NCBI GenBank assembly: GCA_015501585.1
Contig: JADNRY010000358.1
Location: forward strand, 1-62,179
Source of the DNA: Rhodocollybia butyracea
Taxonomy: Eukaryota > Basidiomycota > Agaricomycetes > Agaricales > Omphalotaceae
Direction of reading: 5' to 3'
DNA: 62,179 bases
In this document: piece by piece, positions 48,640 to 60,095 of the stretch
How positions within the stretch are numbered: position 1 is the stretch's first letter
How the letters are laid out: each line of letters starts with the position of its first letter
Position numbers and translations under genes: made by a program
Notes under the pieces: generated by a model
The model's database searches: none
Seen by the model: the letters and a program-made list of their open reading frames with translations, nothing else
What the model was told of the DNA's origin: nothing

Positions 48640-48990
48640 TCAATCTCCTAGGGTTAGGGCCATATAATTGGCTAATTGAGCGCTAAACTTCCTTATCTCT
48701 TCTTCTTCTTCGAACGTTGTGAGCTCTTCTCTATCTCCGGTGAGCCAATTGAAAGAATGCTTGAAAAATACGGCAGCCGAACACATCGGTTCCTGATCTG
48801 TTGCTCCAGCCTCAACGTATGTATCGCATGCTAATAAGCTTGGTTAAGACCAGGTTAAGACTCCATAGAGCTTCATAAAATCTTCGTGACGCCAAACTGC
48901 CAGTGGGAGAATGATGAATGTCCGTTCTGGCGAGATCTTTGGAATAAATATTGTACAAAGCTGGTGGTTATGCCCTTGACTTATCCGGCC
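48640..48990 (-). pseudogene. Coding relic of unknown family with one internal stop
   Basis: One minus-strand frame reads as protein on both sides of a single TAA: upstream TIFIPKISPERTFIILPLAV and WRHEDFMKLYGVLTW, downstream DTYVEAGATDQEPMCSAAVF, FKHSFNWLTGDREELTTF and KFSAQLANYMALTLGD before the stop at 48640-48642. A run of Glu is encoded by a CTT-type microsatellite at about 48701-48712. A very short intron could remove the stop but would break frame, so a disrupted gene is more likely. No family is recognised. Confidence 0.4.
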
Positions 48991-49561
48991 GCCGGCTATG
49001 TGTGTACAAAAATTCTTGAGTTGTTTGTATCAGTTGGACCATCTCTCTTTATTCCAGACTTTTGAGTCATTTTAATAAACCTTATGCAAACGTATGAGAA
49101 TAGTTTCGGCCCCAAACTCTGATTCACTGGTCAACATTTCGCAACCATTGACAAATTGACTATGTCACCGACATATCTGAACGGAAACCAGAGATCTCAG
49201 GTCAATCTTCACTTTGTTTCCCCTCCGAACTTTTAATTTCGGCATTAGTCGTCAGAGACTGAGGTCTTTAATCATGCTGATAATCAATTCATATACGCGA
49301 GTCCCCTTAGGCCCAAGGAAACGGCGAGAGCATGAGATCTTTGACGATCTGTACATTCGTTCTACGCGCATGTCGAAACCAGACACAGAAACCGGACACA
49401 GGGTATCTCGGTAATTCGAGAGTGTATGTATATACCTGCTACACATAGTATCCAACAATTATGTAGAAAGTAAAGCAACAAAGCGAACAAAACTCGACTA
49501 AACTAAACTAACAAAGAGATAGGTACTTCAGCCATCAAGAGAGAGATAAAACCTATTACGC

Positions 49562-50835
49562 TTAGACGAAATCGCCTTGCATAAACATCTCGAGGATCCT
49601 GGCCTTTGTTTGCGCACGACGAATACTGGCAGAAATAATCTGGCGCTCCATCATAATCTCTGCCCGCTCTTGGAAGTGTGCGATGGCCGAAGCACGGACC
49701 TCTTCTAACGTCTCCTTGGTATATCTGTCACACTCTGCAACGATTTTCTCTCGCATTGGGCCGATAACAGACTCCTCGAATTGCACAGCAACGTCTCCCG
49801 CAGCAGCCTCCATCATCGCTTTGCAAGAATCAAGGACAGATGTCTCAGCGGCATTACAAGCCTCCTCGATAACTTTCCGCGCAGCTGCGAAGGTTTCTTT
49901 GATCTTATCAGTGAGTTCACCTTGGACTTTCGCCGCTAGCGCATCGGAGATTAACGTTGTCGTATTGGCCTTGACCTGATCGTCCATCCCTTTCTTGATA
50001 TATTCTGACGCTGAACTGGAGAATTCCTCCATCTCTGCCTGAACATAAAGGGAGGTCGTCTCGGCAAGTGCGTTGAAAGCGCCTCTAAAAGCCGCCTTCT
50101 CTTCAAGAACTTTCACGGCTTCAGCGGAATCAAGCTCAGTGACAACTAGATGAGACAATGGATGAGTATTCAGCAGCCACATAAACACCGAAAAAAGGAA
50201 AAACCTTTGAACTTCAGCCATCGAGCTTCACTGAAGAGGTCGATCATTTCTTCACCAGTCTTCTCTGTCACTTTGACATCTAGCTTGCCGTTGTAGATCT
50301 GGAGATAGCGACTGAGGTCTAAAGTAGAGTGGCTTGTTTGCGAGCCACTCGCACAGTCTGCATGAAGAATGAATCCTTCAAGCCTGACATTTTTACAGAC
50401 TGTGATGAATCCTTGCCGTCCCCAGATGAGTCTGCCGTCGACCACACCAATGTAAGAATTAAGATCGAGCTCCAAATCGAATGTGCGGGCTGTCTCTCCC
50501 GACTTTCGACCTTTGGCATGGAGGATTGATCCTCTCAACGTCAAGGTGTTGCCTATGCTGAACTCCAAGTAAGAAGAAGACCGTTTCGAGTAACTACTAT
50601 AAGATGCGTCCGAGATTCTAAAAACACGATTGAACATCCTGTCATGATATAAAGCATAATTTGGAGCTTACATTCTTTGACTCGAGAACGATCTATATGA
50701 AGTATCATTGTACGACGGGGGAGGAGTGGGAGGGTTACTACGGGGAGGAGAAGGTTCACGAGCGGTGCTCTGGCGAGATGGGGGTGCGCGTGGACTAGGT
50801 CTGGAAATCTGTGGGCCAGTGCTCCTGGAAGACAT
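49562..50835 (-). CDS. CVNH lectin domain fused to an amphipathic helical domain (copy B)
   Basis: Exons 50672-50835, 50205-50638 and 49562-50145 give 393 residues. The start MSSRSTGPQISRPSPRAPP is followed by a Pro/Ser linker, one CVNH domain and the same helical domain as copy A; the 194-codon last exons differ at about a dozen residues, mostly conservative (E/D, V/I, K/Q). The CVNH part has a short insertion relative to A (SQTSH before STLDL). Introns fall at the same places, including the phase-1 intron at KFK|VV between lectin and helical parts. The protein has no signal peptide, suggesting a cytosolic lectin, as for other fungal CVNH proteins. Intact. Confidence 0.85.
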
Positions 50836-50989
50836 AGTGATTTTTCAACGGATAACGGGGTGGGCGGGTGGAGGTTGAACAATGCTGTTGCGACGCAAAT
50901 GAGTTTGAATCAAAGGGGGGCAAACTTATGGTGACTTGCCGAACAGGTTGTGGCGTAATATAGGGCAAGAGGAGTCGATACCTAGATAA

Positions 50990-52190
50990 CCAGAAGCGAG
51001 GGAGAGCTGTGGAACTTGGGACATAGCAGTCCAAAAAGATCTCGCTTATAAGTGTGCTACGCAGCTGTCGGAAACAGCCCGACACATGTATCGAAGAACG
51101 TAAGGTCGGAGCTCTTGATTCCAACGACCTGCACAATTGTCCCAATTTTGGCCCAGAGTATACAGATAGGACCAGTCCAGTAATCAAAGCGGAGATTTCC
51201 TGGTGGGAAAATCGATGATCAGTATGTGAGGAAGTGGTGCTGCGTAGTGCGCTACGCATGTTGGATTCAATGATAAATCGGGATGTTTTGAATCCCGCAT
51301 CGGATCCTCAGTAGCCCATGCTGCAGTCTCGTTCCAACTAGGGAATGCCAATACTAGCGCTCCAAAGTAGCTTCTCTGAAAGACTTGATGAAGGTAGTGG
51401 AAGCCTGAAGTGCGTATGTGAATGCAGGAACTGTTAAGCGACCTCGCTGGAAGCTCATGTTGAATTACAATGAAATCAGCAAACGTTTATCTGAGCGCCA
51501 TTGTGAAGGGCACATCATTGCCTAGGAGCTGTGAACTTACGTAGAAAAGGGGAACCGGATCTAGATACTGGAGAGGCAGTCCAAAGAAGTCGTCTCCGAG
51601 CGTTAAGGTTGTAGCAGGATCGCTTGAGAGCAGCAATCAAGCGCCTATGAGTACAGCCAGACATGCAATTGTCTTGCGGCGGCGCCAAAGCAAGGTAAGA
51701 ACAGGTATCTTAAACGGATGACGGATTCGCGATTGCACAGCGATCATATCCCAGAGAAGAATTTCCGTGTTACTTGTCATTGCGAAAGGTGTGCTATATT
51801 CTGTACTTGTGATCGAACCTCTCATTGCTGGTCAAGAAACGAGCCAAATCCATATACATTTGCCACCCAAAAGCCGCGCGCAAATAAGTTCCGACTGAAG
51901 CGCTCTCAACAGCACTTTTGAAGGACAGTGAAGTAAACACGTGTATCAGCAATGGCGCTACTGTGCACGTTGGATAGTGCAAACTGGTCCCGTCAGTTTC
52001 CGAATGGCAAGGGCTTTAGGTAACTCTCCTTCGTGCAAGGCTTGAAAGCTTGAATTAGAGCCTGCAGGAGAATATCTCTGTATGTGGTGTGGCGTTTTGT
52101 GTGAAGTATCAGCGCCAGTATGAAAAGTCATAGAGATAACATGACTCGAATACAAATGAAAGTATAGAGATGATACGAGTGTCTTCCTCT
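50990..52190. repeat. Duplicated upstream flank, unit B
   Basis: Counterpart of 45085-45960, carrying the same ordered words (for example GCTGCAGTCTCGTTCCAAC near 51320 and GAAGTGCGTATGT near 51410). Similarity fades by about 52190. From 52190 to 52860 no gene is seen. Confidence 0.7.
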
Positions 52191-52864
52191 ATTATCGCGG
52201 GAACCTCTGGTGAATGATACCGAGGCAAGAGCCCGTCGTTGACGATTAGAAGAGACTTAAGGCCATCCAGGTCTAATTCTTCGAGACGATGGTAAAATAG
52301 AGTTCAAGCGAGAGTATTCGAAGCATGAGTCGTTCTATCGAAAGAAAAGATTACGATAGAATGCAATCAGAGATAAGATGTTAACTCACTTTGTAGGTTA
52401 TAGGTCGGTCTATCATTTCGCAAATTTCTGAAACCGACGAGGTAATGAACGGGTCAAATTCTGGACGCTGACAGTTTCCTTTCATTGCGCCCCTCAATGA
52501 AAACTCAGAGATAGAGATTATTGATTCCGGATCCATCTTCAAAAAAGATTTTTTCCTGTTCGAATGCTGTACTATACCTGTTGTTCATGTCGGTATCAGC
52601 CAAGGACCGAATTCGGAAGGAAAATATTCATATGAAGTGTAGCGGAGACCAGTAGTAATTCTACAGAGAGAGCACTCGGAAAAGAGAAGAGGCGGCGGAG
52701 TTGGGGTCGTAAACGGAGGGGCCCGAGGATACGTCACTTGTACAGAGGGTAGCAACGAGGAGGACCGAGAATCGTAATTTTTCGGTTCCGCATACGGATC
52801 CGGCAGAACGCAGACCATCTGTGTTTTAATTTTTTATGCTACTCATAAACAGATGACCAGCCTT

Positions 52865-53192
52865 CTAAGCTTCATACGCCTGAGATTGAGCAGCTGACGG
52901 ACGGTCCACTGGAAGAGTTATGACCGAGAGAATTGGACGCGTTGACGGCGGCGATAGCATCTGAGGAATAGCTAAGCGGATGTCTCTGGAAATGGCGAAC
53001 CGAATCGTCGACTCTATGGATTTTTCAGTGATATCGACAGAGCAGAATCCTAGAATCAGTGGAATAACTTTTGTTAAGACCAAGCCTCCAGACTAGGAAC
53101 AGAAACTCACCAGGGCCATACGATTTCTTCCAATACCAGCCTATCTGGGCCCATCGGGAAATTTCGCGTTTGTCATTGCGGAGATGGTCCAT
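52865..53192 (-). CDS. Small helical protein, two exons
   Basis: Exons 53111-53192 and 52865-53049 join through a 61-bp GTGAGT..CTAG intron into an 88-residue product: MDHLRNDKREISRWAQ, IGWYWKKSYGPG, then FCSVDITEKSIESTIRFA and ISRDIRLAIPQM, ending QAYEA. No family is recognised. The frame is intact, and a diverged duplicate follows upstream at 53215-53480. Its position between CVNH genes and the helical character of KSIESTIRFAISRDIRLAI hint that it may be a shortened relative of the CVNH-helix C-terminal domain, but this is inference. Confidence 0.45.
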
Positions 53193-53214
53193 GACAGTGT
53201 CCCGAATAAGTTAT

Positions 53215-53480
53215 AACCTCATGCTGGACAACCGGACGCGTAATATATATTCGAGGAATAGCAAAGCGTACAGGTCTCTGAGAAAGACCTTGGTTCCGGA
53301 AACAGTGGTCGGGCAACGAATTTTTGGCTTTTGATACGTACGATTTCGTCAGGAATAATTCTGAAGACTAGCGATTCGGTGAAAACTCACCAGGGCCATA
53401 TTTGGAAATTCTTCGTGGAATTGAAGCTTAGCATTAGTCAATGCGATGATAGTGCCTCGAGTGAGTAGTTGGAACCGAAG
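53215..53480 (-). pseudogene. Decayed duplicate of the 88-residue gene
   Basis: Both exons of the neighbouring gene have counterparts here. ATATGGCCCTGGTGAGTTTT near 53385-53405 matches the exon-1 end and donor at 53105-53118. Near 53265-53305, CAGAGACCTGTACGCTTTGC followed by TATTCCTCGAATAT matches the exon-2 segment encoding SRDIRLAIPQM. Stop codons interrupt the exon-2 counterpart in the expected frame and no ATG equivalent is kept. Confidence 0.5.
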
Positions 53481-53519
53481 CTTCAAGAAAAAAATATACT
53501 GAGGCGGGCAGCCGCGGTG

Positions 53520-53790
53520 TCAGCTAAGTAATGAGTGAAATATGAACAATAATATTCACCCGTCGAAACTTCTTGTGTCTTGCTGCACCAACGTTGAGAT
53601 CCGCGTGCATATGTATTTCCTGCCACTTGGTACTTGCACCACTTCGAGCATCAAGCTCAAGCTTCAAGTCTACAGGTAAAAGCAGACTTCGGTCGGAAAA
53701 AGTTGAACAAGAGTCGGTAGTGTACGTACTGTTATTGGCGAATAAGTTGAACTCCACTTGGGGCAGATTTGAGTGCCCAGCGACGAGGCC
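53520..53790 (-). pseudogene. CVNH-domain fragment
   Basis: Removing a GTACGT..GTAG intron (about 53672-53730) gives a frame reading QVEFNLFANNNLKLELDARS and TKWQEIHMHADLNVGAARH, which fits the first half of a CVNH domain (long strand, then a W....xDLN pattern). No start codon lies in frame and the second half of the domain is absent, so it is a fragment of a CVNH gene rather than an intact one. Confidence 0.4.
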
Positions 53791-53829
53791 TCAGACGTCA
53801 CGCGTCAAAGCTGAGCGCTGAATGGGGGT

Positions 53830-55240
53830 GGATGAGAAACTGCCACTGGGCAGGTGCAAAATTCAGCGATAAGGCTCCAGATGCAGAATGCGAAGAAGAC
53901 ATAGATTCCGAGAACAAATCGGGGTACATCGATGCTCACCTAGTCTAAAACTCCGACACCCGAAACACAGGTCGAAGGAAAGCGTAGCGCGCAGACTTCC
54001 TGCCAGAACGATTTGGATACACAACAAGCTGGAAGCTAGAGACGATGCCCATGCTCTTTACAACACTCCTAATACCTGTTCCAACGCGGTGTATCGTGGC
54101 AAACCGTTGTTCATTCACGGTGATGATGCGGTAATAGAATTAATAAAGATGGACTTGCAGAGCAAGATAGCTGATGAAACAGAGAGTAGATGGCTCTCCG
54201 CGTTCAAGTTGGTGGTTGGTGTCAAAGTTGCGTCCGGAACAGTGACGGTCCGTCTTGACGCGGACGGGCGGTTATAAAAGTCTGGCGGGTCAAAGCTGTT
54301 CATTGCAACGAGATGCGAATATTTCAAATAAACAAACAACCTAAATATTGTTTCGGGTAAGGACACATTTCACAACATTTCCTCAGAATCCTATTCGCAC
54401 AATGTGGCTTTTGCTACTGGGATTCAAGCCCTGTTCGCAAAGGATCAAATGGATAGAATCGTTATAAAGTCGTTACACAAAACCATTAAATATGTAGAGC
54501 GGCTATAAAAATGTTCTACTCAGGCTTCCCAGCTGTGAGCACTTCCATGTACCCACAGTAGGTCACTAAATTTAAGGTCAAGAGCAATACAAGGCTTTGA
54601 CTAGGAAGGCGATGCTGACAGTAACGCAGACTGTCCGTTGTTTCGAACCTATACAATTTCCTTGAACCAAAAAAGCGGCTCTCGGTCATAGTCCTTGGTG
54701 GACAATATACTTGCTATCAACCGATGCAACGACCGCCGGCACCCCGTACCGAGTAATTGTTAAGGATAGCAACAGCGTGAAAGAGCATAGTTAATGGGAG
54801 TATCGCGGTGAGGGAACATCTGCCGCAAGATTTGAAGAGCCGATAAGACGAAACGGCTACCAGAGACATGCACTATCTCAGTTGTGATAAAGAAAGCCGA
54901 GTCTAGCTGAGCAGAAACACAAATGAGCCTAAATCTTGAATCATATCTCGCATGTAGACTTACTGGGATCACACGCTATATGGACTACACCATAGCATGA
55001 CTAGTGAAGTCAGGTTTCAATCGATAATTAGCGTAATACTCTGGCTTTCTATATAATGCACACCTTCTTGCCCACCTGAGTCACAACCTACTAAAATTCC
55101 AGTCGCCGCAATTATAATGACTTCGAGGATACGGTCGCCAGATTTCAAAGTCCTTTTGAAAAAGATATATCGAAATGACGGTCCAAGCTTTGCTCGTTGT
55201 GCTCCGGAGTCAGTCTCAAGCAGTGTCCATAAGCGCTGAA
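53830..55240. other. Interval without a supported gene
   Basis: A plus-strand open frame at 53888-54277 (about 130 codons, ending VASGTVTVRLDADGRL) is of reasonable composition but has no recognised motif. Nothing else was seen. Confidence 0.4.
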
Positions 55241-56733
55241 TTAACATCCAAATACATTCTTCAAGAACGGATGGCTAATTAGCTCCTTTGCGCTTGCTCT
55301 CTCCTTGTAATCAAACTTCAAGCAATCCCTCATAAATTCCGCCGCCAGCTCGATCTCATTCGTAGCCAAGCCAGGGATCTTGTAGTTTGCCATGGCATCC
55401 TCGAGTTTGACGGGAACAAGTTCAGGAATTCGAAGGAGATTGCCTGGCTTATGTCAGCCTCAAAAAGTAGTGAGGAGGTACACAGAAGAGCTCACCCTCT
55501 TTGTCAAAGTATTTGTCCCGTTCCTTTGCGCGCGAGAGCATAGCTTCCGGGAATTTCTGTCCAGTAAGCTCCATCATCTTTGCCAAGTGGTCATCCTCAA
55601 TACTCCAGTCTGGTTGTGCATCTTCCGGGTCAAAAAGCCAGCGCCCTACTAGGAGTTCGAAGGTCTGCACTGTATCAAGGGTATACCATTTTTGGAGATA
55701 ACAAAGGGACAAACCAAGCATCCGATGGCCCATATATCCATTTTTGGACCAATATCAGACCACAGAATGACCTCGGGCGCTCGTAAGGCTGGTGCACTGA
55801 AGCCGGCTGCCGTTGGCTGCTCTCCTGCACGTTGCGCTATAGTTTTATCAGTGAACAAATCGATAACAGTAAAAGGAGTAAGTACAGACCATGTCCCAGA
55901 TCAACTAGAACGACCGACATCCGTTCTGCTTGGAATGCACTCGTTTCGTATGTCCACTCATGGGGAATTGGCTGTGATTTAGGAGAGTCGCCGTCTGTCT
56001 CTGTCGGATTAGCAGCAAGAAAGGCGTCCATCGCATCGTCAAGCGAGTACAAGGCATTGGTGAAGAGAATGTTATCCAGCTTGACATCTGTATAGACTGT
56101 GAGCACAGCAGATAAGGCATACCTCGGATCGTACCAGTGTGAATAATGTCCAATGAGTGGAGTGCATCAAGAGCCTGAAGGACCATGTACAGAATATTGC
56201 GAACCATGTATACTGGGAGAGACTTGGTTGGGGCGGAACGGCGTAATGCGGAAACAGAGGTACTGAACAACGTTTGAACCAAACAGAGATGTCGCGTTCC
56301 ACCCGGGCTAATAACAGTAAAGTTATCTAATAGTATTGGAAGGTGTTCGAGTCCTTCATCATCGCGTTCTTCCGCGTTCTTGGCGATCTCCTTGAGAAAT
56401 TCGAGTTCGCGAACCACTCCCCGATCAACATCCAGGGTGGCTTCAGCGGTGAGAATCTTTGCGGCAGCATATTTAGAGTCACTAGAGACATTAAGCATAG
56501 ATATCAAGGCTGATCTGAGGCCAAAAGAATAACAACCTTATACGTTCGTCGCGTACAAGCCAAGTTGTCGCCGTCACGCCTTCTCCGAGCTTTCTGAGTA
56601 TCGTGTAACGGTTATCTTGAAGAGATGTGCCCAAACGCACGGGGAAGTGGACAGTAGACTCAGAATTAGTGGACATTAGGCGTTTGAGCGATAGAATAAA
56701 CCGTCGAGTGGTGGCAAGAAGCAAGTTGGACAT
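55241..56733 (-). CDS. SRPK-like serine/threonine protein kinase
   Basis: A multi-exon minus-strand gene starting at the ATG at 56733 (exon 1 to 56537) and ending KNVFGC at 55241. Kinase features in order: RYTILRKLGEGVTATTWLVR (Gly-rich loop), AAAKIL (ATP-binding Lys), LHSLDIIHTDVKLDNILF (catalytic loop with HTD, as in SR-protein kinases), VVLVDLGH (metal-binding DLG), LRAPEVILW, KMDIWAIGCL, FELLVGRWLFDP and a C-lobe ending FKERA-like text (YKERASAKELISHPFL). The HTD and DLG variants and insert-poor body match the many SRPK-type kinases of agaricomycetes. Substrates are unknown. Confidence 0.88.
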
Positions 56734-57302
56734 TCGATTTGCTCCCACGATCTAAAGGCGAGATAATTAGCGCCCGTTGACGAGCTTACCCTAAAGTGTA
56801 TGAGCCAAAATATGAGCACGAGAAATCACTAAAATTGCACGTATAAAGAGAATATTCAATAGATATTTTTCGACTGTATAAGTATAGTACCTGGCTTCGA
56901 TGTTCGGCTACCGAGCGAACTATTTCTTTCCCACCGGCAGCAACTTTAGGTTCAATAAGGGTGTAATTACAGTGTTCTACATTAAGGCCTCAATTGAACA
57001 ATAAGGACCTTTACTTTGGGAAGCTTCTCACAGATCATCATCATAGAGCCTACTACTAATACTTAACAGCACTGGTATCGCCAGAGTTGGCCGAGAAAAG
57101 GCGGCACTTGGAGTGTTAACTTGAAGTCTGCTGATACTTAATGTCGAGATTGATTCTAGTTGTCATGCTTTTCCCCGTACTTAAACCGCTTGAATGGCAC
57201 GTATTGTCTTCACGACTTCAATCCAGTAAGCGCAAACAACTTTCAAGTAAGTTTTCCAGCAGCCAGAGCAATCCTTTACTGTAACTAACGTTCTTTGAAA
57301 GT
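56734..57302. other. Divergent promoter interval
   Basis: No gene is seen between the kinase (leftward) and the small gene at 57303 (rightward). Confidence 0.5.
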
Positions 57303-57644
57303 ATGTCTTCGATAATTCCGGTTGCATGGGCTCAGACTGCCCTAAATGACATTAGCACGATGACTGCGAACGATTTTGGAGGCGTCGATCCAAAGAAATT
57401 CCATGAAGCCAAAGTCGAAGAATATTACAACAATAACAAGACAGGATCGTTGGCTACCGTGAACAAGGCTCGCGTTCGGTATGCAAACTTTTTGTTACAT
57501 GCATATCTACTGACCCATCATCTGTGAAGTCGTGGAGCTCATTCAGGAGGGTCGAATCCCAACTTTGAGAAGGACCATATCACCGTCTCCTACCGGAATG
57601 GCTCCAAGGAGGTGACAACTGCTCATGTATACACCGGACGTTGA
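57303..57644 (+). CDS. Small unassigned protein, two exons
   Basis: Exons 57303-57478 and 57530-57644 join through a 51-bp intron (GTATGC..GAAG; a TGAAG acceptor is slightly unusual) to give 96 residues: MSSIIPVAWAQTALND at the start, VEEYYNNNKTGSLATVNKAR in the middle, then GGSNPNFEKDHITVSYRN and TAHVYTGR at the end. The frame stays open across the junction and composition is protein-like. No family is recognised. Confidence 0.55.
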
Positions 57645-59025
57645 TACCTACAGTAGGAGGGAGCAGTAGTGGTCTCTGGGGCCTCGAAGTTTCATAGACT
57701 GGCATTATCAGAAACTGTATATTTGATTCAGATTCAATCAGTAAAGCATCCCTTTTCACCTATTCTCTGAACATGATCTTCAACAAGAGCACTTTGAGCA
57801 TTTCGTGCGCACTGTCCTGTTTAATGAGTCCAAAATTCAATATTCAGACCCAATCCAAAGGCCGTCACATGGGTAAACCCGAGCATTACTGAGAATTCCA
57901 AAAATTTCCACCATCCATGATCTTCTGAGAACTGTCGCTTTTCTTCGGGGTGGTAAAGATCGGTCGGATGCAAATTCAGTCGTAGCAGTGGCGGTAAATG
58001 CTGCGGCTTGTGCATTCGAGTCGTTAATGCAGAAGCGGGGCTGTGAGTGGCATTGACGATTGCCTTTGAGGTAGAAGCAGGGCTGAGGCTGGACAATATT
58101 GGCGTTTGTAGCAAGGTTTGTAGCCATACTAGTAGTAGATTCATATTCAGTACAATCGGGACATTTTCGTGTCGTTTAAATAATCGAGGAAGCAACAGTC
58201 TCTTACTTGCGAACTCTTGGGTTGTAACTTGTCTGACGTCGGTTTGGAGCAATAACTTGAACAAGCTCTGTGTAGTTGCATATTTCTGGTGCAACTAGAC
58301 CAAGGATAAATCGGTAACTGTTGGCTGAGGAAAAGTAAGAGAATAAGGCACCGTGAGAATGTAATCTAGGACGGCACGGAGATAACGTCCTCGGAACCAA
58401 GATAAGAGAGTCAAAGCTGAATCTATTGATCTATTGATCCGTTTGACGAATTACGACTGGCTACAAAGTCTCTGAGTTGACTCGAGGTGGAGGGAAGGAA
58501 AGAGAAAACCTCGTTTTCTTTTCGTGCATGAATTATGTCATGATGTCATGAGACAAACTACGTTCTTGAGCGTTTTTGCGCATCGCTACCACTACCACTA
58601 CCACTACCTCGCTACCTCATACAGCGATCGCAGAAGCCGTCGGTCGCAAATACACTCTAATACATGCTTCCCGACTACTAGTATCGAGTTACACCACTTG
58701 ACGCGATTCTGCCTGTCGAATAGAGGCAGTGGCAAGGCTCTCGCAGTAGAAGATATGGTGCGTACTACAGGGGGAGGAAGATCCAAGGTAGACTATGTCT
58801 TCACACCGAGCTACCTTTGTATAATGTAAGTATGCGTCCGAACTCACACGCATAGACTTGGGCCAGACCACCATACGTACATACCCAATACTAGCCCGCT
58901 CATTTTTCGGTACCGACGGCTACCTTTTTTTTGGCGACAGGAGAATACCACACCACAAGGGTATCAAAACCGTTTAGAATTGTTAAATGCTTTGTTGTTA
59001 TAGAGTTCCATACTTGGATAGATAT
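57645..59025. other. Interval without a supported gene
   Basis: A minus-strand open frame at 57821-58294 (157 codons) and overlapping frames show no motif. A short CCACTA repeat lies near 58590-58606. Confidence 0.45.
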
Positions 59026-60095
59026 TCACTTGAACTGAAACTTCTTTGGCAGCCCTCCATTCAGCAACTCGTAGCTTCGATATTGATGTTCAAATTGCCT
59101 TGCTAATTTTTTTTTTTGAAAAAAGAGCATCAGTGCGGGGGGCCAAATAGTATGTTGAAGAGATACGCACGAAAGACGAAAGCACACCCCTAGCTGTAGT
59201 GGCGATGTCGAATGCATTTACGCCACTGGCCTCGCAAGCTTGATTGGGGGGGACAGTCTGATCAATTCGAGGTAAGTTTCTATAGAATCTCGGATCAGAT
59301 CTATCCACTTACCCCACCAAATGCAGGAATCTTGCAATAGTTCTCGGGATGCGTGGCCGGGCATCTGCATAGATATTAAGACGACTCATCCTCGCAAAAG
59401 CACCCCAGCTTCTACTCACGCGTCCACGATCTTGACTTTGATCGTTGCACCTGAGCAAGATCCAGAGGTCTCGCCGGATATAGAGCTTACGCCTATAAAA
59501 AAAAGTCAAAGCGGTGAGAACAGGTGTTCAAGGTCTTAGGCTCTTGGAACTGACATTGTATGTTGAAGCAGTGACCACATTGTTCTTCGTTAGGGCAAGC
59601 AGCTGTAACGCTCCTGTTCAGCCCGGACTAGTCTGGCTCTCACTGGAAGGAAATACTTACGACCGGTGCAATCGATACATGAACCATGTCCGTTACTGTT
59701 TATCGTCATGTGCAAGTCCATAGAGTAGAATGTGCAGGCCATACCAGTTGCTAGCCGACATTGATCCTTGACACCGAGCCCCCGTCCAAAGAGGAGACAG
59801 GTCGGACATCGCTGCAGCAAAGGTGTTGGTTCCTTGGCTGTTGGAGGCAGAGAAACCTAACATTCCTAGTAAGTAGATTCAGTGCATACCATTGCATTGA
59901 AGCTTACCAGCGCATGCAACACCGCCCTGCGAGGAGAACTGTACAAGTGCATACACCCAAGTCAACAAAGTGCAATTATGGAACTATTGATCCACATACA
60001 TCATTGAACGTCGTGACACCAGAAGCCGCACCAACAGACTCCGAAAATGCGAAGAACAATCCCAAGAGTGTAACAAAAGTAGAAATACGCAGCAT
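59026..60095 (-). CDS. Secreted double-psi beta-barrel (RlpA/expansin-like) protein with an apparent frameshift
   Basis: Start ATG at 60095; the N-terminus MLRISTFVTLLGLFFAFSES is a signal peptide. Exon 1 (60000-60095) ends VTTFND; exon 2 (59908-59938) adds FSSQGGVACAG; exon 3 (59661-59865) encodes SASNSQGTNTFAAAMSDL and WTGARC, then CTFYSMDLHMTINSNGHGSC. Later exons give GATIKVKIVDA joined to CPATHPENYC, then QACEASGVNAFDIATTAR and a tail ending KKFQFK. The pattern is that of RlpA-like barrel proteins secreted by fungi, related to expansin and barwin folds. Within exon 3 the two conserved halves are in different frames with no intron to reconcile them, so the gene is either disrupted near 59755 or carries a sequence error. 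Confidence 0.6.

Noticed and set aside
48648..48660. Telomere-like CCTAGGGTTAGGG
   Set aside because: Less than two repeat units; it lies at the 3' end of a coding relic and is compatible with chance.
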